A stretch of DNA of 56,370 nt from Clostridia bacterium (GCA_017461945.1 JAFTSB010000015.1:1-56370), one strand, 5' to 3'; shown: positions 8,845 to 15,966, numbered from the stretch's first letter. The notes: generated by a model from the letters alone, not told the origin. Numbers and translations are program-made.

Positions 8845-8860
8845 TAACTCTTTTGAGTTA
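8845..8860. promoter_or_regulatory. Operator-like palindrome at the leftward promoter
   Basis: TAACTC-TTTT-GAGTTA has perfect six-base arms and lies just after the -10 box of the leftward promoter, overlapping the likely transcription start. A near copy lies at 8942-8958 before the XRE gene. Confidence 0.7.
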
Positions 8861-8867
8861 TATTTAT

Positions 8868-8896
8868 ATTCTAACACCTCATTTTGCCCTTGTCAA
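8868..8896 (-). promoter_or_regulatory. Promoter of the membrane-protein operon
   Basis: On the minus strand the elements are TTGACA (8891-8896), 17 bases and TAGAAT (8868-8873). A partial palindrome ACCCTATAGGGGT overlaps the -35 side. Confidence 0.7.
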
Positions 8897-8941
8897 CCCT
8901 ATAGGGGTAATATTTGTATCAAATATCATGTAAAATGAACG

Positions 8942-8958
8942 TAACCCGTTTTGAGTTA
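8942..8958. promoter_or_regulatory. Second operator-like site overlapping the XRE ribosome binding site
   Basis: TAACCCGTTTTGAGTTA is an imperfect palindrome sharing the GAGTTA half-site with 8845-8860. It runs into the TTAGGAGG ribosome binding site of the XRE gene, so binding there would give autoregulation. Confidence 0.6.
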
Positions 8959-8968
8959 GGAGGGCACG

Positions 8969-9211
8969 ATGAGAATTGGCGAGGCGGTCAGATTGCGGAT
9001 CATAGAGCTGTGCAAGGCACGAAATATCACCCTGAATAAACTTTCTACCATTTGCGGTATTACACAATCTACCCTCAACAATATTATCAGTGGGCGCAAT
9101 TCTACTACCACCGTCTCTACCATTAAAAAGATCTGTGACGGATTGGAGATCACGATCCTCGACTTTTTTACTTCCCCTCTTTTTGAAAATCTGGAACAGG
9201 AGATCCAATAA
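8969..9211 (+). CDS. XRE-family transcriptional regulator
   Basis: An 80-aa single-domain helix-turn-helix protein of the Cro/C1 type. Helices 2 and 3 lie around TLNKLSTICGITQSTLNNI, and the tail is short (FFTSPLFENLEQEIQ). The start follows TTAGGAGGGCACG. It is divergent from the membrane-protein/lipoprotein operon, with two matching palindromes in the gap, and probably represses both directions. Proteins of this size occur both as phage-type repressors and as regulators of small chromosomal modules. Confidence 0.9.
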   Translation: MRIGEAVRLRIIELCKARNITLNKLSTICGITQSTLNNIISGRNSTTTVSTIKKICDGLEITILDFFTSPLFENLEQEIQ

Positions 9212-9217
9212 AATCAA

Positions 9218-9249
9218 GCGCCCTGCCGCGTTGACGGCAGGGCGCTTTT
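9218..9249 (+). terminator. Terminator of the XRE gene
   Basis: GCGCCCTGCCG and CGGCAGGGCGC pair perfectly around CGTTGA, then TTTT. The -35 box of the next promoter (TTGACG) begins inside the loop. Confidence 0.85.
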
Positions 9250-9259
9250 GTGCTATAAT
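9231..9259 (+). promoter_or_regulatory. Promoter of the radical-SAM gene, nested in the terminator
   Basis: TTGACG (9231-9236), 17 bases, TATAAT (9254-9259). The -35 box and most of the spacer lie in the loop and right arm of the preceding terminator hairpin. Confidence 0.65.
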
Positions 9260-9296
9260 AAATGAAGGATATGATCGTCAAACGAAAGGAGCAGCC

Positions 9297-10148
9297 GTGA
9301 AAATCATCGACAAGGCTTTTTTGGAAATTACCAATATCTGCAACCTCAAATGCTCCTTTTGCCATGGCACCAAGCGAGCTCCCAAGGAGCTGACCGAGGC
9401 GGAGTTTGAGCGGCTTACCGATGCTCTTGTGGGGCAGGTCAACTACCTCTATTTTCATTTGATGGGCGAGCCCATGCTGCACCCATTGCTGGGTACCTTC
9501 ATCCGCCGCGCGTGGGAAAAAGGCTTTCGCCCCATGATCACCACCAATGGCAGCCTGCTGGATGCTTACAACCAAACACCCCTCAAAATCCTACCTTATA
9601 AGATTAGCATTTCCCTGCACGCGCCGGCGGCCAATCCGGCCTTTGCCGATCCTGCCTATTGGGAAAATTGCATCACCTTTGCGCGGGATGCGGGCTCGCG
9701 CGGTTGCATCGTGGCCTTGCGCCTTTGGAATCTGGAAAGTGCCGATGAGCAAAGCAACACGGCGGTGCTGGAACGGTTGCACCAAGCCTTTCCGGGGGAG
9801 TGGGGCAAGGTGCGTGGCGGCAGTAGCCTACGCCTTGCGGATAAGCTGTTTTTGGAGTGGGGAAAGCGCTTTGCATGGCCCGATCCCACCGCTACCGAGG
9901 CGGCCGCCAATGCCAATGTGTTTTGCTATGGGCTACGCGATCAGCTCGGCATTTTGTCGGATGGCACCGTGGTGCCTTGCTGCCTGGATGCTGACGGAAA
10001 TTTGGCACTTGGCAATCTTTTTGATACCCCGTTGCAAGAAATTTTAGACCGTCCACGCGCAAAAGCCATTTATGATGGCTTTACCAACCGCCGCGCCGTG
10101 GAATCTCTTTGTCGCCGCTGTGGCTATGCCAAAAGGTTTGAAAAATGA
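9297..10148 (+). CDS. Radical SAM protein with SPASM-like C-terminus
   Basis: The 283-aa protein starts at a GTG placed after AAAGGAG. The radical-SAM cluster motif is Cys15-xxx-Cys19-xx-Cys22 (CNLKCSFC). The strand motif HLMGEPMLHP and the ITTNGS motif are as expected in the half-barrel. The C-terminal region carries clustered cysteines (VFCYGL, VVPCCLDADG, LCRRCGYAKRF) typical of a SPASM/twitch auxiliary cluster domain. Such enzymes modify peptides or other substrates. No precursor peptide gene is visible nearby, so the substrate is unknown. Its stop overlaps the start of the transposase remnant. Confidence 0.85.
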   Translation: MKIIDKAFLEITNICNLKCSFCHGTKRAPKELTEAEFERLTDALVGQVNYLYFHLMGEPMLHPLLGTFIRRAWEKGFRPMITTNGSLLDAYNQTPLKILPYKISISLHAPAANPAFADPAYWENCITFARDAGSRGCIVALRLWNLESADEQSNTAVLERLHQAFPGEWGKVRGGSSLRLADKLFLEWGKRFAWPDPTATEAAANANVFCYGLRDQLGILSDGTVVPCCLDADGNLALGNLFDTPLQEILDRPRAKAIYDGFTNRRAVESLCRRCGYAKRFEK

Positions 10149-10321
10149 ATGGGCAGGTACAGTTCCCCACGTGTAAGTCCACACGCCTGCAGGGATATGA
10201 TTACAGTAATAGGGGCGGCTTTTCATCACGATATGTACGCAAGGGCTATGACAAGATTTTTGATTTCATTCAAAACAATCCTGCACGGTGGAAAGAGGAT
10301 TGCTTTTACACCGTTGAATAG
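10145..10321 (+). pseudogene. Internally deleted REP-associated tyrosine (Y1) transposase
   Basis: A 58-codon open frame starts with an ATG overlapping the previous stop (ATGA). Its beginning, KSTRLQGYDYSN, matches the typical RLxxYDYSxxGAYFVTICT start of REP-associated IS200-like tyrosine transposases. Its end, YDKIFDFIQNNPARWKED, matches their typical C-terminus (YIxxNPxxWxxD). The roughly 100-120 residues between, with the HUH and Tyr motifs, are missing without loss of frame. The product would be inactive as a transposase. It is followed directly by a hairpin. Confidence 0.7.
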
Positions 10322-10322
10322 C

Positions 10323-10352
10323 AAAAAGCCGCCCAATAAGGCGGCTTTTTTA
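10323..10352. terminator. Bidirectional terminator
   Basis: AAAAAGCCGCC and GGCGGCTTTTTT flank CAATAA. It ends the radical-SAM/transposase-remnant unit and the convergent phosphatase gene. Confidence 0.85.
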
Positions 10353-10369
10353 CGTTATGATGAGAATTT

Positions 10370-11140
10370 TCACACGCGAGGTGTGCCCTCCCACTCCTCG
10401 GCGGCTTCAACGCCCATGAGCTTGGTGATGGTGGGGGCAACGTCTTTGATAGAAGCCTCGGGCAATACCTTGCCTTGCTCAAATGCCTTGCCCATAAAGA
10501 ACAGCGGGATGGTCATATCCTCGGTCAGCTCGGTGCCGTGGGTACGGTCGTGTCCGCCGTGGTCGGCCAAAAAGATCAAGGTATAATCGTTGCCGAATTT
10601 GTCGTACACCTGTTTCACGCACTCCATGGCGTCGTAGGTATCCTGCATATATTCCTTGCCCATCCAGCCGTAGCCATGACCGGTGTTATCGGTGTCGGCC
10701 AGATAGAGAAATACAAAATCGGGGCTCTGCTCCTCGATATATTTCATAGCACGGGGCGTGATCAGCTGATTGGAGTTCTCGTATTGTGCGCAACGCAGAA
10801 ATTCAATGGCGTTCCATTTCCCGGGGCGTGCCAGGTCGCGGAGCTGCTCCCATGTGTAGAAAAATCCGCACTTCTTTTTTGCGCCGGCCAGCACGTCTAC
10901 CAAGCCGTCGATGGGACGTACCTGGGGGGTATGGGTATTGGTGGTCGTGCCGTGGCGGCTGGGGTCTACGCTGTGGAACAGCGACATATGGCAAGGGAGC
11001 GTAACCGAGGGCATCACGGTTTTCGCCTCCAGGCAGTAGGTGGACCGTTGCTTCATGGTTTCTACAAAAGGATGACCGCAGGAAAGCATAGCGTCGGGTC
11101 TGAGACCGTCAGCCAGGATCATAATCACTTTTTCGGACAT
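10370..11140 (-). CDS. Alkaline-phosphatase-superfamily phosphodiesterase/phosphatase
   Basis: A 256-aa protein. The start at 11140 follows GGAGGTTTATT; the frame is open upstream but lacks a binding site. Metal and active-site motifs of the nucleotide pyrophosphatase/phosphodiesterase group are visible: Asp11 in MILADGLRPD, Thr47 in SVTLPCH as candidate nucleophile, DTDNTGHGYG, and the DHGGHDRTHG metal block near residue 195. Predicted cytoplasmic two-metal hydrolase of a phosphate mono- or diester. It is shorter than most family members, lacking insertions and a signal peptide. It is monocistronic, between the bidirectional terminator and the tRNA-Gly promoter region. Confidence 0.8.
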   Translation of the reverse strand: MSEKVIMILADGLRPDAMLSCGHPFVETMKQRSTYCLEAKTVMPSVTLPCHMSLFHSVDPSRHGTTTNTHTPQVRPIDGLVDVLAGAKKKCGFFYTWEQLRDLARPGKWNAIEFLRCAQYENSNQLITPRAMKYIEEQSPDFVFLYLADTDNTGHGYGWMGKEYMQDTYDAMECVKQVYDKFGNDYTLIFLADHGGHDRTHGTELTEDMTIPLFFMGKAFEQGKVLPEASIKDVAPTITKLMGVEAAEEWEGTPRV

Positions 11141-11273
11141 AATAAACCTCCGTATTGTCGCGCGTGCACGTGATGATTTCATTATATCGGTGCGCGGTGT
11201 GAAAGTCAAGCCCGTTTACAAAAAAAGTGCGCGGATGGGGCGAAATCCGTCGATCAAAATTTTGGCTTCACCC

Positions 11274-11302
11274 TTGACAAGCGTCACCCTTGGGAGTATA
11301 AT
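11274..11302 (+). promoter_or_regulatory. tRNA-Gly promoter
   Basis: A consensus TTGACA, 17 bases, TATAAT, ending ten bases before the tRNA. Confidence 0.85.
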
Positions 11303-11311
11303 AATAGAGTC

Positions 11312-11385
11312 GCAGGCGTAGTCTAGTGGTAAAACCTCAGCTTCCCAAGCTGATGCTGCGGGTTCGATTCCCGTCGCCTGCTCCA
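11312..11385 (+). tRNA. tRNA-Gly (anticodon CCC)
   Basis: A 74-nt cloverleaf. The acceptor arms GCAGGCG/CGCCTGC pair fully, and CCA is encoded. The anticodon stem TCAGC/GCTGA encloses the loop TTCCCAA, giving anticodon CCC, which reads GGG. The T loop is TTCGATT. It has its own perfect promoter and terminator. Confidence 0.95.
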
Positions 11386-11388
11386 ACG

Positions 11389-11413
11389 AAGCCCCCCACA
11401 GGGGGGCTTTTTT
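11389..11413 (+). terminator. Terminator of tRNA-Gly
   Basis: AAGCCCCCC, ACA loop, GGGGGGCTT, then TTTT, three bases after the encoded CCA. Confidence 0.9.
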
Positions 11414-11416
11414 CAT

Positions 11417-11440
11417 TGGAGCAGGCGACGGGAATCGAAC
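11417..11440 (-). repeat. Inverted copy of the tRNA-Gly 3' end
   Basis: 24 bases exactly complementary to the last 24 bases of tRNA-Gly (through CCA), lying four bases beyond the terminator T run. Similarity stops abruptly at 11441. The whole locus is therefore an interrupted inverted repeat centred on the terminator. Confidence 0.9.
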
Positions 11441-11489
11441 GGTCAATGGATGGTCCCCTGCTGCCCCAAAAGAGAGCATGGGAGAATAC

Positions 11490-12449
11490 TTACGGCTGCT
11501 TGAAAAAATCCAACACGCTATTCAAATATGGATGCAAAATGTCGTCGCTGGCGTAATAGATCTCGTGCTTGGAGCCTTTGACCGTGATCAACTGGCCCTT
11601 GGGCAACAGGCGAATAAATTTGTGCTGTGCCGGGTTTTCGACAAGCGCATCGTTCTCGGCAGAATACAGCTGCAGCGGCACGCGGATGCGCCCGGCCGCT
11701 TTGCGGTTAGTCGCGCGGCGCAGCACGCTCATGGCCTCTGCCACCCAGCTGTAGGTTACCGCACCGCCCAAATAGTCCTGATCCGCACGGCGCACCTCGC
11801 CATAAGCGGCATAACGAGCCGGGGATAGCGAGCTGGAGCTTTCAAAGGGCTCGTTGCCGTCGGGTTCGGTCAAAAACCAGATCTTGCGTTTGCCGCCCCC
11901 CAAGGCACGGATCAAACGGCACAGCGTCCGCACCAGCGACGGCGGAAGCCCCCGATAGCGAAAGGTCTGTATCATGGGGGAGGAAAGCACGATTTTGGAA
12001 AAGGGATGATCCGCATCCATGGCGCAAAGGGCGGCGACAGCCCCACCCATCGAATGCCCAAACAGATAATAAGGTGCCGGACATTGGCGCAGCGGGCCGT
12101 GCATACAGCAACGAGCATCGTCCAGGTATTCATCAAAGCGATCAATGTGTGAAATGCCGTGGGGCACTTGACGGGGCGACTTGCCAAAGCCCCGTTGATC
12201 ATAGATCAACACCGAAAGACCGTCGGTGAGAAAATAGGAGATCAGCTCGCTGTATTTTTCGGTGGATTCATTTAGCCCATGCAGGATCAGCACCGTGCCC
12301 CGGGGCGTGGGAGCATCATAGCGCACAAGGTGCAATGCGACCCCATCATAGCCACGAAAGGTGGAGGTGGTGCGGCAGGCTGCAAGTGTGGGCAAAACCT
12401 GCTCCCTCATGGCCTTTGTGAATGTTTGCTCTGTTAAAAATTTTCTCAT
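11490..12449 (-). CDS. Alpha/beta hydrolase, monoacylglycerol lipase / lysophospholipase type
   Basis: The 319-aa protein has the oxyanion-hole HG at 57-58 (LILHGLNES), the nucleophile elbow GHSMGG with Ser133, a candidate Asp in YSAENDALV, and a candidate His in KGSKHEIYY near the C-terminus. This is the full triad order of serine aminopeptidase-S33/PldB-like hydrolases. There is no signal peptide, so it is cytoplasmic or membrane-associated. The likely substrate is a lysophospholipid or monoglyceride, by family. The start has only a weak AGAAAG binding site. It is a single gene converging on tRNA-Gly. Confidence 0.85.
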   Translation of the reverse strand: MRKFLTEQTFTKAMREQVLPTLAACRTTSTFRGYDGVALHLVRYDAPTPRGTVLILHGLNESTEKYSELISYFLTDGLSVLIYDQRGFGKSPRQVPHGISHIDRFDEYLDDARCCMHGPLRQCPAPYYLFGHSMGGAVAALCAMDADHPFSKIVLSSPMIQTFRYRGLPPSLVRTLCRLIRALGGGKRKIWFLTEPDGNEPFESSSSLSPARYAAYGEVRRADQDYLGGAVTYSWVAEAMSVLRRATNRKAAGRIRVPLQLYSAENDALVENPAQHKFIRLLPKGQLITVKGSKHEIYYASDDILHPYLNSVLDFFKQP

Positions 12450-12518
12450 ACGTACACACTTTCTGATTACAATGATTCTATTTTAAACGAAAAAGCAGAC
12501 TTTGTCAACCAAAAGCAC

Positions 12519-12547
12519 TTGTCAAATGCAAAGAAATCGTGTAAAAT
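12519..12547 (+). promoter_or_regulatory. Promoter of the aldo/keto reductase operon
   Basis: TTGTCA, 17 bases, TAAAAT, 32 bases before the start at 12579. Confidence 0.7.
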
Positions 12548-12578
12548 AAAAACAGAACCTATCAAGGAGGATTTCCCC

Positions 12579-13703
12579 ATGATCTATAAGAATTTTCAAA
12601 ACGAGTTTCTATCTACCCTTGGCCTTGGTGCCATGCGCCTGCCTACCCTTGCTGACGGTACCATTGACGAGGCCGCTTCGGCCGCTATGGTGGCGGTCGC
12701 CATGGAGGGTGGCATCAATTATTACGATACGGCCTGGGGCTATCATAACGGGCAGTCCGAGCCAATGATGGGCAAGCTGCTCTCTGCCTATCCTCGTGAG
12801 AGCTTCAAGCTGGCCAGCAAGTTCCCCGGTTATGATCTTGCCAATATGGAAAAGGTGGAAGAAATCTTTGAAAAGCAGCTGGAGCGTTGCCGCGTGGATT
12901 ATTTCGATTTCTATCTTTTCCATAATGTATGCGAATTAAACGTGGATGGTTACCTGGATCCCAAGTATGGGATCTATGATTATCTGATGGCACAGAAAAA
13001 GGCTGGCCGTATTCGTCATTTGGGCTTTTCTACTCACGGCACGCTGGAGACGATGCGCCGCTTTTTGGAGGCGTACGGCAAGGATATGGAGTTCTGCCAG
13101 ATTCAGTTAAATTATCTGGACTGGACCTTTCAAGAGGCCAAGGAAAAAATCGACCTGCTCAACCGCTACCATATCCCCGTTTGGGTGATGGAGCCTTTGC
13201 GCGGTGGCAAGCTGGCAAACGTTGGTGGCGACCATGGCAAGGCCTTGGCGGAACTTCGCCCCGAGGAAAGCCAGGTGGCCTTGGCATTCCGCTTTTTACA
13301 GGCCGTTCCGGAAGTCGTCGTTACCCTTTCGGGTATGTCCAATATGCAGCAGTTAAAGGAGAATCTGGAGACCTATGAGACAGAAAAACCTTTGAACGGT
13401 AGCGAATTTCAGCGTGTTTTAGAGATCGCCTCCAATATGCTGAAAAACGTGATTCCCTGCACCTCTTGCCGCTATTGCACCGAATATTGCCCTCAGGGCT
13501 TGGATATTCCTCGTTTGATCAAGCTGTATAACGAGCATGCTTTTACCGGCGGTGGATTTATTGCCCCTATGGCGTTGCGTAGTGTGCCGCAGGAGAAGCA
13601 GCCCAATGCCTGTCTTGGCTGTGGCGCCTGCGAGGCAGTCTGCCCCCAGAACATCAAGATCTCCAAGGCCATGGCAGATTTCGCCGCACGGATCGGGTCA
13701 TGA
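12579..13703 (+). CDS. Aldo/keto reductase with C-terminal 4Fe-4S ferredoxin-like domain
   Basis: A 374-aa protein. The start follows AAGGAGG at seven bases. An AKR TIM barrel occupies about residues 12-270, with catalytic residues recognisable as Asp50, Tyr55 (DTAWGYHNG), Lys81 (ASKFPG) and a His in YLFHNVC. The C-terminal about 90 residues hold two ferredoxin-type motifs, CTSCRYCTEYCPQG and CLGCGACEAVCPQN. This is the common anaerobe-type AKR that probably takes electrons from the Fe-S domain. Physiological substrate is unknown. It overlaps the next gene by four bases (ATGA), so translation is coupled. Confidence 0.93.
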   Translation: MIYKNFQNEFLSTLGLGAMRLPTLADGTIDEAASAAMVAVAMEGGINYYDTAWGYHNGQSEPMMGKLLSAYPRESFKLASKFPGYDLANMEKVEEIFEKQLERCRVDYFDFYLFHNVCELNVDGYLDPKYGIYDYLMAQKKAGRIRHLGFSTHGTLETMRRFLEAYGKDMEFCQIQLNYLDWTFQEAKEKIDLLNRYHIPVWVMEPLRGGKLANVGGDHGKALAELRPEESQVALAFRFLQAVPEVVVTLSGMSNMQQLKENLETYETEKPLNGSEFQRVLEIASNMLKNVIPCTSCRYCTEYCPQGLDIPRLIKLYNEHAFTGGGFIAPMALRSVPQEKQPNACLGCGACEAVCPQNIKISKAMADFAARIGS

Positions 13704-14125
13704 GAGCCGAGACCAAGCAGGCCGTGGCGTTGCTACGTGCCCAGCAGTTGACCTGTGCTGTGATTTGCCAAGACCATACATACCAAAGCACCGCGCGGGG
13801 TGTTGCGCCGCTGCTGCAATGGCTGGAGCAAGGCGTAGACGTTTCCGGTGGCTACGCCGCCGATAAGGTGGTGGGCGCAGGCGCTGCTTACCTTTATGTG
13901 TTGCTTGGCGTTACCGAGCTTTATGCCGACGTTGTCAGCGATCCTGCTGCAAAAATCTTAATACGGTATGGCATTTCTTTGCATTATGGCGAAAAAGTGG
14001 ATTACATCCGTAATCGCGCGGGAGATGGACAATGCCCCATCGAAGCGGCGGTAGCGGGTGTCACCGACCCGGCTGACGCCCTGACACGCATCCGCCACCG
14101 TTTGGCGGAGTTGAAAAAAGAATAA
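13700..14125 (+). CDS. DUF1893 protein
   Basis: The 141-aa protein shows the DUF1893 pattern: a hydrophobic strand LTCAVICQDHTYQS, then GGYAADKVVGAGAAYLYVLLGV, ELYADVVS and the C-terminal NRAGDGQCPIEAAV. DUF1893 proteins have a cytidine-deaminase-like fold but no established reaction. Translational coupling (ATGA) to the Fe-S aldo/keto reductase suggests a shared role. Confidence 0.85.
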   Translation: MRAETKQAVALLRAQQLTCAVICQDHTYQSTARGVAPLLQWLEQGVDVSGGYAADKVVGAGAAYLYVLLGVTELYADVVSDPAAKILIRYGISLHYGEKVDYIRNRAGDGQCPIEAAVAGVTDPADALTRIRHRLAELKKE

Positions 14126-14127
14126 CC

Positions 14128-14161
14128 AAAGGCCGCAGAGCATTTGCGCTCTGCGGCCTTT
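14128..14161. terminator. Bidirectional terminator
   Basis: AAAGGCCGCAGAGC and GCTCTGCGGCCTTT pair perfectly around ATTTGC, between convergent genes. Confidence 0.85.
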
Positions 14162-14162
14162 C

Positions 14163-14495
14163 TTATTTGTGAATGGAAAGAAGATAGACATCTAACAGCT
14201 TGAGGGCAGTGCTCAATTCTTGCACAGAACACATACGCAGACGTTTCGCAATTTGCTCCAAAGTCGCATCTGGGTTGTCATTTTCTTGCGTAAATATTTC
14301 ATTGGGAGTGATGGACAGAGCATCACAAATGCGAATCAACGTTTCTGCACGCATACTGGATACGCCCCGCTCAATATCCGCATAGGTTCTGTCGGATAGA
14401 CCAGCCTTTTCTGCCACCTCGGCCTGTGTCAGGCCTTGTCTTTTGCGTATCGTGTATAGATGGTTGCCAATCGTGCGGATATCTTCAATAAGCAT
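14163..14495 (-). CDS. XRE-family transcriptional regulator of the second envelope module
   Basis: A 110-aa protein. The start at 14495 follows TAGGAGGAACTATA; upstream in-frame codons lack a binding site. Residues about 5-65 form a classical Cro/C1 helix-turn-helix (RKRQGLTQAEVAEKAGLSDR). The C-terminal helical extension is about 40 residues. It is divergent from a lipoprotein / membrane-protein operon with a clear TTGACA promoter and a palindrome after its -10 box. Probable repressor of that operon and of itself. Confidence 0.9.
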   Translation of the reverse strand: MLIEDIRTIGNHLYTIRKRQGLTQAEVAEKAGLSDRTYADIERGVSSMRAETLIRICDALSITPNEIFTQENDNPDATLEQIAKRLRMCSVQELSTALKLLDVYLLSIHK

Positions 14496-14544
14496 TATAG
14501 TTCCTCCTAATGAAATTCTATATGAATTATACTTCCTATTTTTG

Positions 14545-14573
14545 TTGACAAGTAGGAGGACTAATGGTATAAT
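14545..14573 (+). promoter_or_regulatory. Promoter of the lipoprotein/membrane-protein operon
   Basis: A perfect TTGACA, 17 bases, TATAAT in the XRE divergent gap. Confidence 0.85.
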
Positions 14574-14574
14574 T

Positions 14575-14594
14575 ATAGGAAGAATAGTTCCTAT
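14575..14594. promoter_or_regulatory. Operator-like palindrome
   Basis: ATAGGAA-GAATAG-TTCCTAT has seven-base perfect arms, begins one base after the -10 box and covers the likely start of transcription. A related TTCCTAT half-site recurs at about 14533-14539 before the -35 box. Likely XRE site. Confidence 0.65.
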
Positions 14595-14627
14595 TTTTAA
14601 AAATATCGACAAAGGAGTATGGACCTG

Positions 14628-15365
14628 ATGAAAAAAATTTTAATAGCAATATTATTGTTAACTATGATGATTCATCTTATTGCTTGTGATTCGTCGCAGG
14701 CCGATTCTGATGCTGCATCCGGTATTGATAAACCGTTAGTTCCGAATTATACAGTTAAATTTGAAACCAACGGTGGCAGTGCGGTGGCGGCGAAAAGCCT
14801 TAATGTGCTGGAAAAAGCACCTACAACCACGAAAAAAGACTATTTGTTTGATGGTTGGTATCGCGACAAAAGCTTGACCACGGCAGCGGTATTTCCTTTG
14901 GAGCTTGAAGGAGACACTGTGTTATATGCCAAGTGGCTCCAACTGAAGGGCCAGACCACCTGCAAAAAAACTTCTATAAAAATGTGGGAAGGCTCCAATT
15001 CTTTGACCAGCTATACTATTACCCCCAACGGCTTTGATTATGAGAGCCTTAAAAAGTATGGATACGTTGGTATCAATGTTACGGTAACATATGAGGTGAA
15101 ATATCGTAAGGATTACGATGCACTGTGGGATATTGGATATGCAGGTTCGCCGGAATATGAGGTGATGCTTCTCAACTCCGATGGCGTCGGAGAGATCAAA
15201 GAAGGATTGGGCACATCAAAATCCTATACAGAACGCACTATTTCGTGTGGATTTCGGTTTGAACAGTTGGAAAATGGCGCGATCTGCTTAACTTTTTCTA
15301 CCGACAACATACAAAATACTGTTTTCATTGATAACATAGTTGTCGCGTATGTGTGTGCAAAATAA
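14628..15365 (+). CDS. Lipoprotein with InlB-type (Listeria-Bacteroides) repeat
   Basis: A 245-aa protein. The start at 14628 is ten bases after AAAGGAG; the ATG at 14619 is too close to that site. Signal residues 1-19 lead to the lipobox LIAC with Cys20. Residues about 42-105 form one InlB B-repeat (YTVKFETNGGSAV, then FDGWYRDKSLTTAAVF and ending TVLYAKW), a beta-grasp module of surface proteins. The remainder (about 115-245) is a beta-rich domain I do not recognise. It is probably exposed on the cell surface. It is the first gene of an operon with the downstream membrane protein. Confidence 0.85.
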   Translation: MKKILIAILLLTMMIHLIACDSSQADSDAASGIDKPLVPNYTVKFETNGGSAVAAKSLNVLEKAPTTTKKDYLFDGWYRDKSLTTAAVFPLELEGDTVLYAKWLQLKGQTTCKKTSIKMWEGSNSLTSYTITPNGFDYESLKKYGYVGINVTVTYEVKYRKDYDALWDIGYAGSPEYEVMLLNSDGVGEIKEGLGTSKSYTERTISCGFRFEQLENGAICLTFSTDNIQNTVFIDNIVVAYVCAK

Positions 15366-15385
15366 GATATTAAGAGGTACATAAG

Positions 15386-15931
15386 GTGGTTATATTTCCG
15401 ACTCCCGGATCACCCAGCGGCTTTATTGTAATTGCGGGTATTATACTCTTCATAACGCCCATTCTCGCTTTAGCGATTGTGACAAGACGATTTCTAAAGC
15501 ACAAAATGCGCATTCACTTTATTTTGCAGATCGTTTTGCTTTTGGTAATAAATTTTATTTTAATTTTTAATCTGTTGTTATTGGATGGTGCTTACGCAAG
15601 AAAGAAATATCCTAACAGATACGGTAAAGAAACCGGTATTTGGGCTGCCACCTTTAAAACGCCACCAGCGGCTCGCGTCGATACGGATTCATGGGAAGAT
15701 GCTATGGCACTAACGATACGTTTGACCACATATGCAGAATATGAAACGGTAACGGTCAGATTAACCATCTACAATATAGAAAAAGAGGTAATAAGAGAGG
15801 AATTTATCACGCAGGAGCGACTGTCCGAGCGTACAACATATCTCATTCGATATGATTTGACGGAGCATCTTGCAATCCCGGAAATTTTGGATGCAACATC
15901 CTTTGCATGCACGGTATACGCTTATGAATAA
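15386..15931 (+). CDS. Uncharacterised two-helix membrane protein
   Basis: A 181-aa protein starting at a GTG after AAGAGGT, 20 bases downstream of the lipoprotein gene. Two transmembrane helices lie at about residues 13-33 and 43-67. An approximately 110-residue polar, beta-rich domain follows, with alternating hydrophobic pattern (ALTIRLTTYAEYETVTVRLT), probably outside the membrane. I recognise no family. By architecture it parallels the module at 7100-9211: XRE regulator, lipid-anchored protein and membrane protein with a soluble beta domain. Confidence 0.75.
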   Translation: MVIFPTPGSPSGFIVIAGIILFITPILALAIVTRRFLKHKMRIHFILQIVLLLVINFILIFNLLLLDGAYARKKYPNRYGKETGIWAATFKTPPAARVDTDSWEDAMALTIRLTTYAEYETVTVRLTIYNIEKEVIREEFITQERLSERTTYLIRYDLTEHLAIPEILDATSFACTVYAYE

Positions 15932-15933
15932 AT

Positions 15934-15966
15934 AAAAGGCCTCGCGGAAAATCCGCGAGGCCTTTT
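15934..15966. terminator. Bidirectional terminator
   Basis: AAAAGGCCTCGCGG and CCGCGAGGCCTTTT around AAAAT, between convergent genes. Confidence 0.88.

Noticed and set aside
7100-9211. Toxin-antitoxin system
   Set aside because: The membrane protein is far larger than typical toxins and shows no toxin motif. Only the XRE-plus-partner layout is suggestive.
9297-10148. RiPP (modified peptide) biosynthesis cluster
   Set aside because: The radical-SAM protein has SPASM-like cysteines, but no precursor peptide, transporter or protease gene is adjacent.
10149-10586. 145-codon plus-strand frame after the radical-SAM gene
   Set aside because: It runs through a terminator and into the convergent phosphatase gene; the real remnant there is in another frame (10145-10321).
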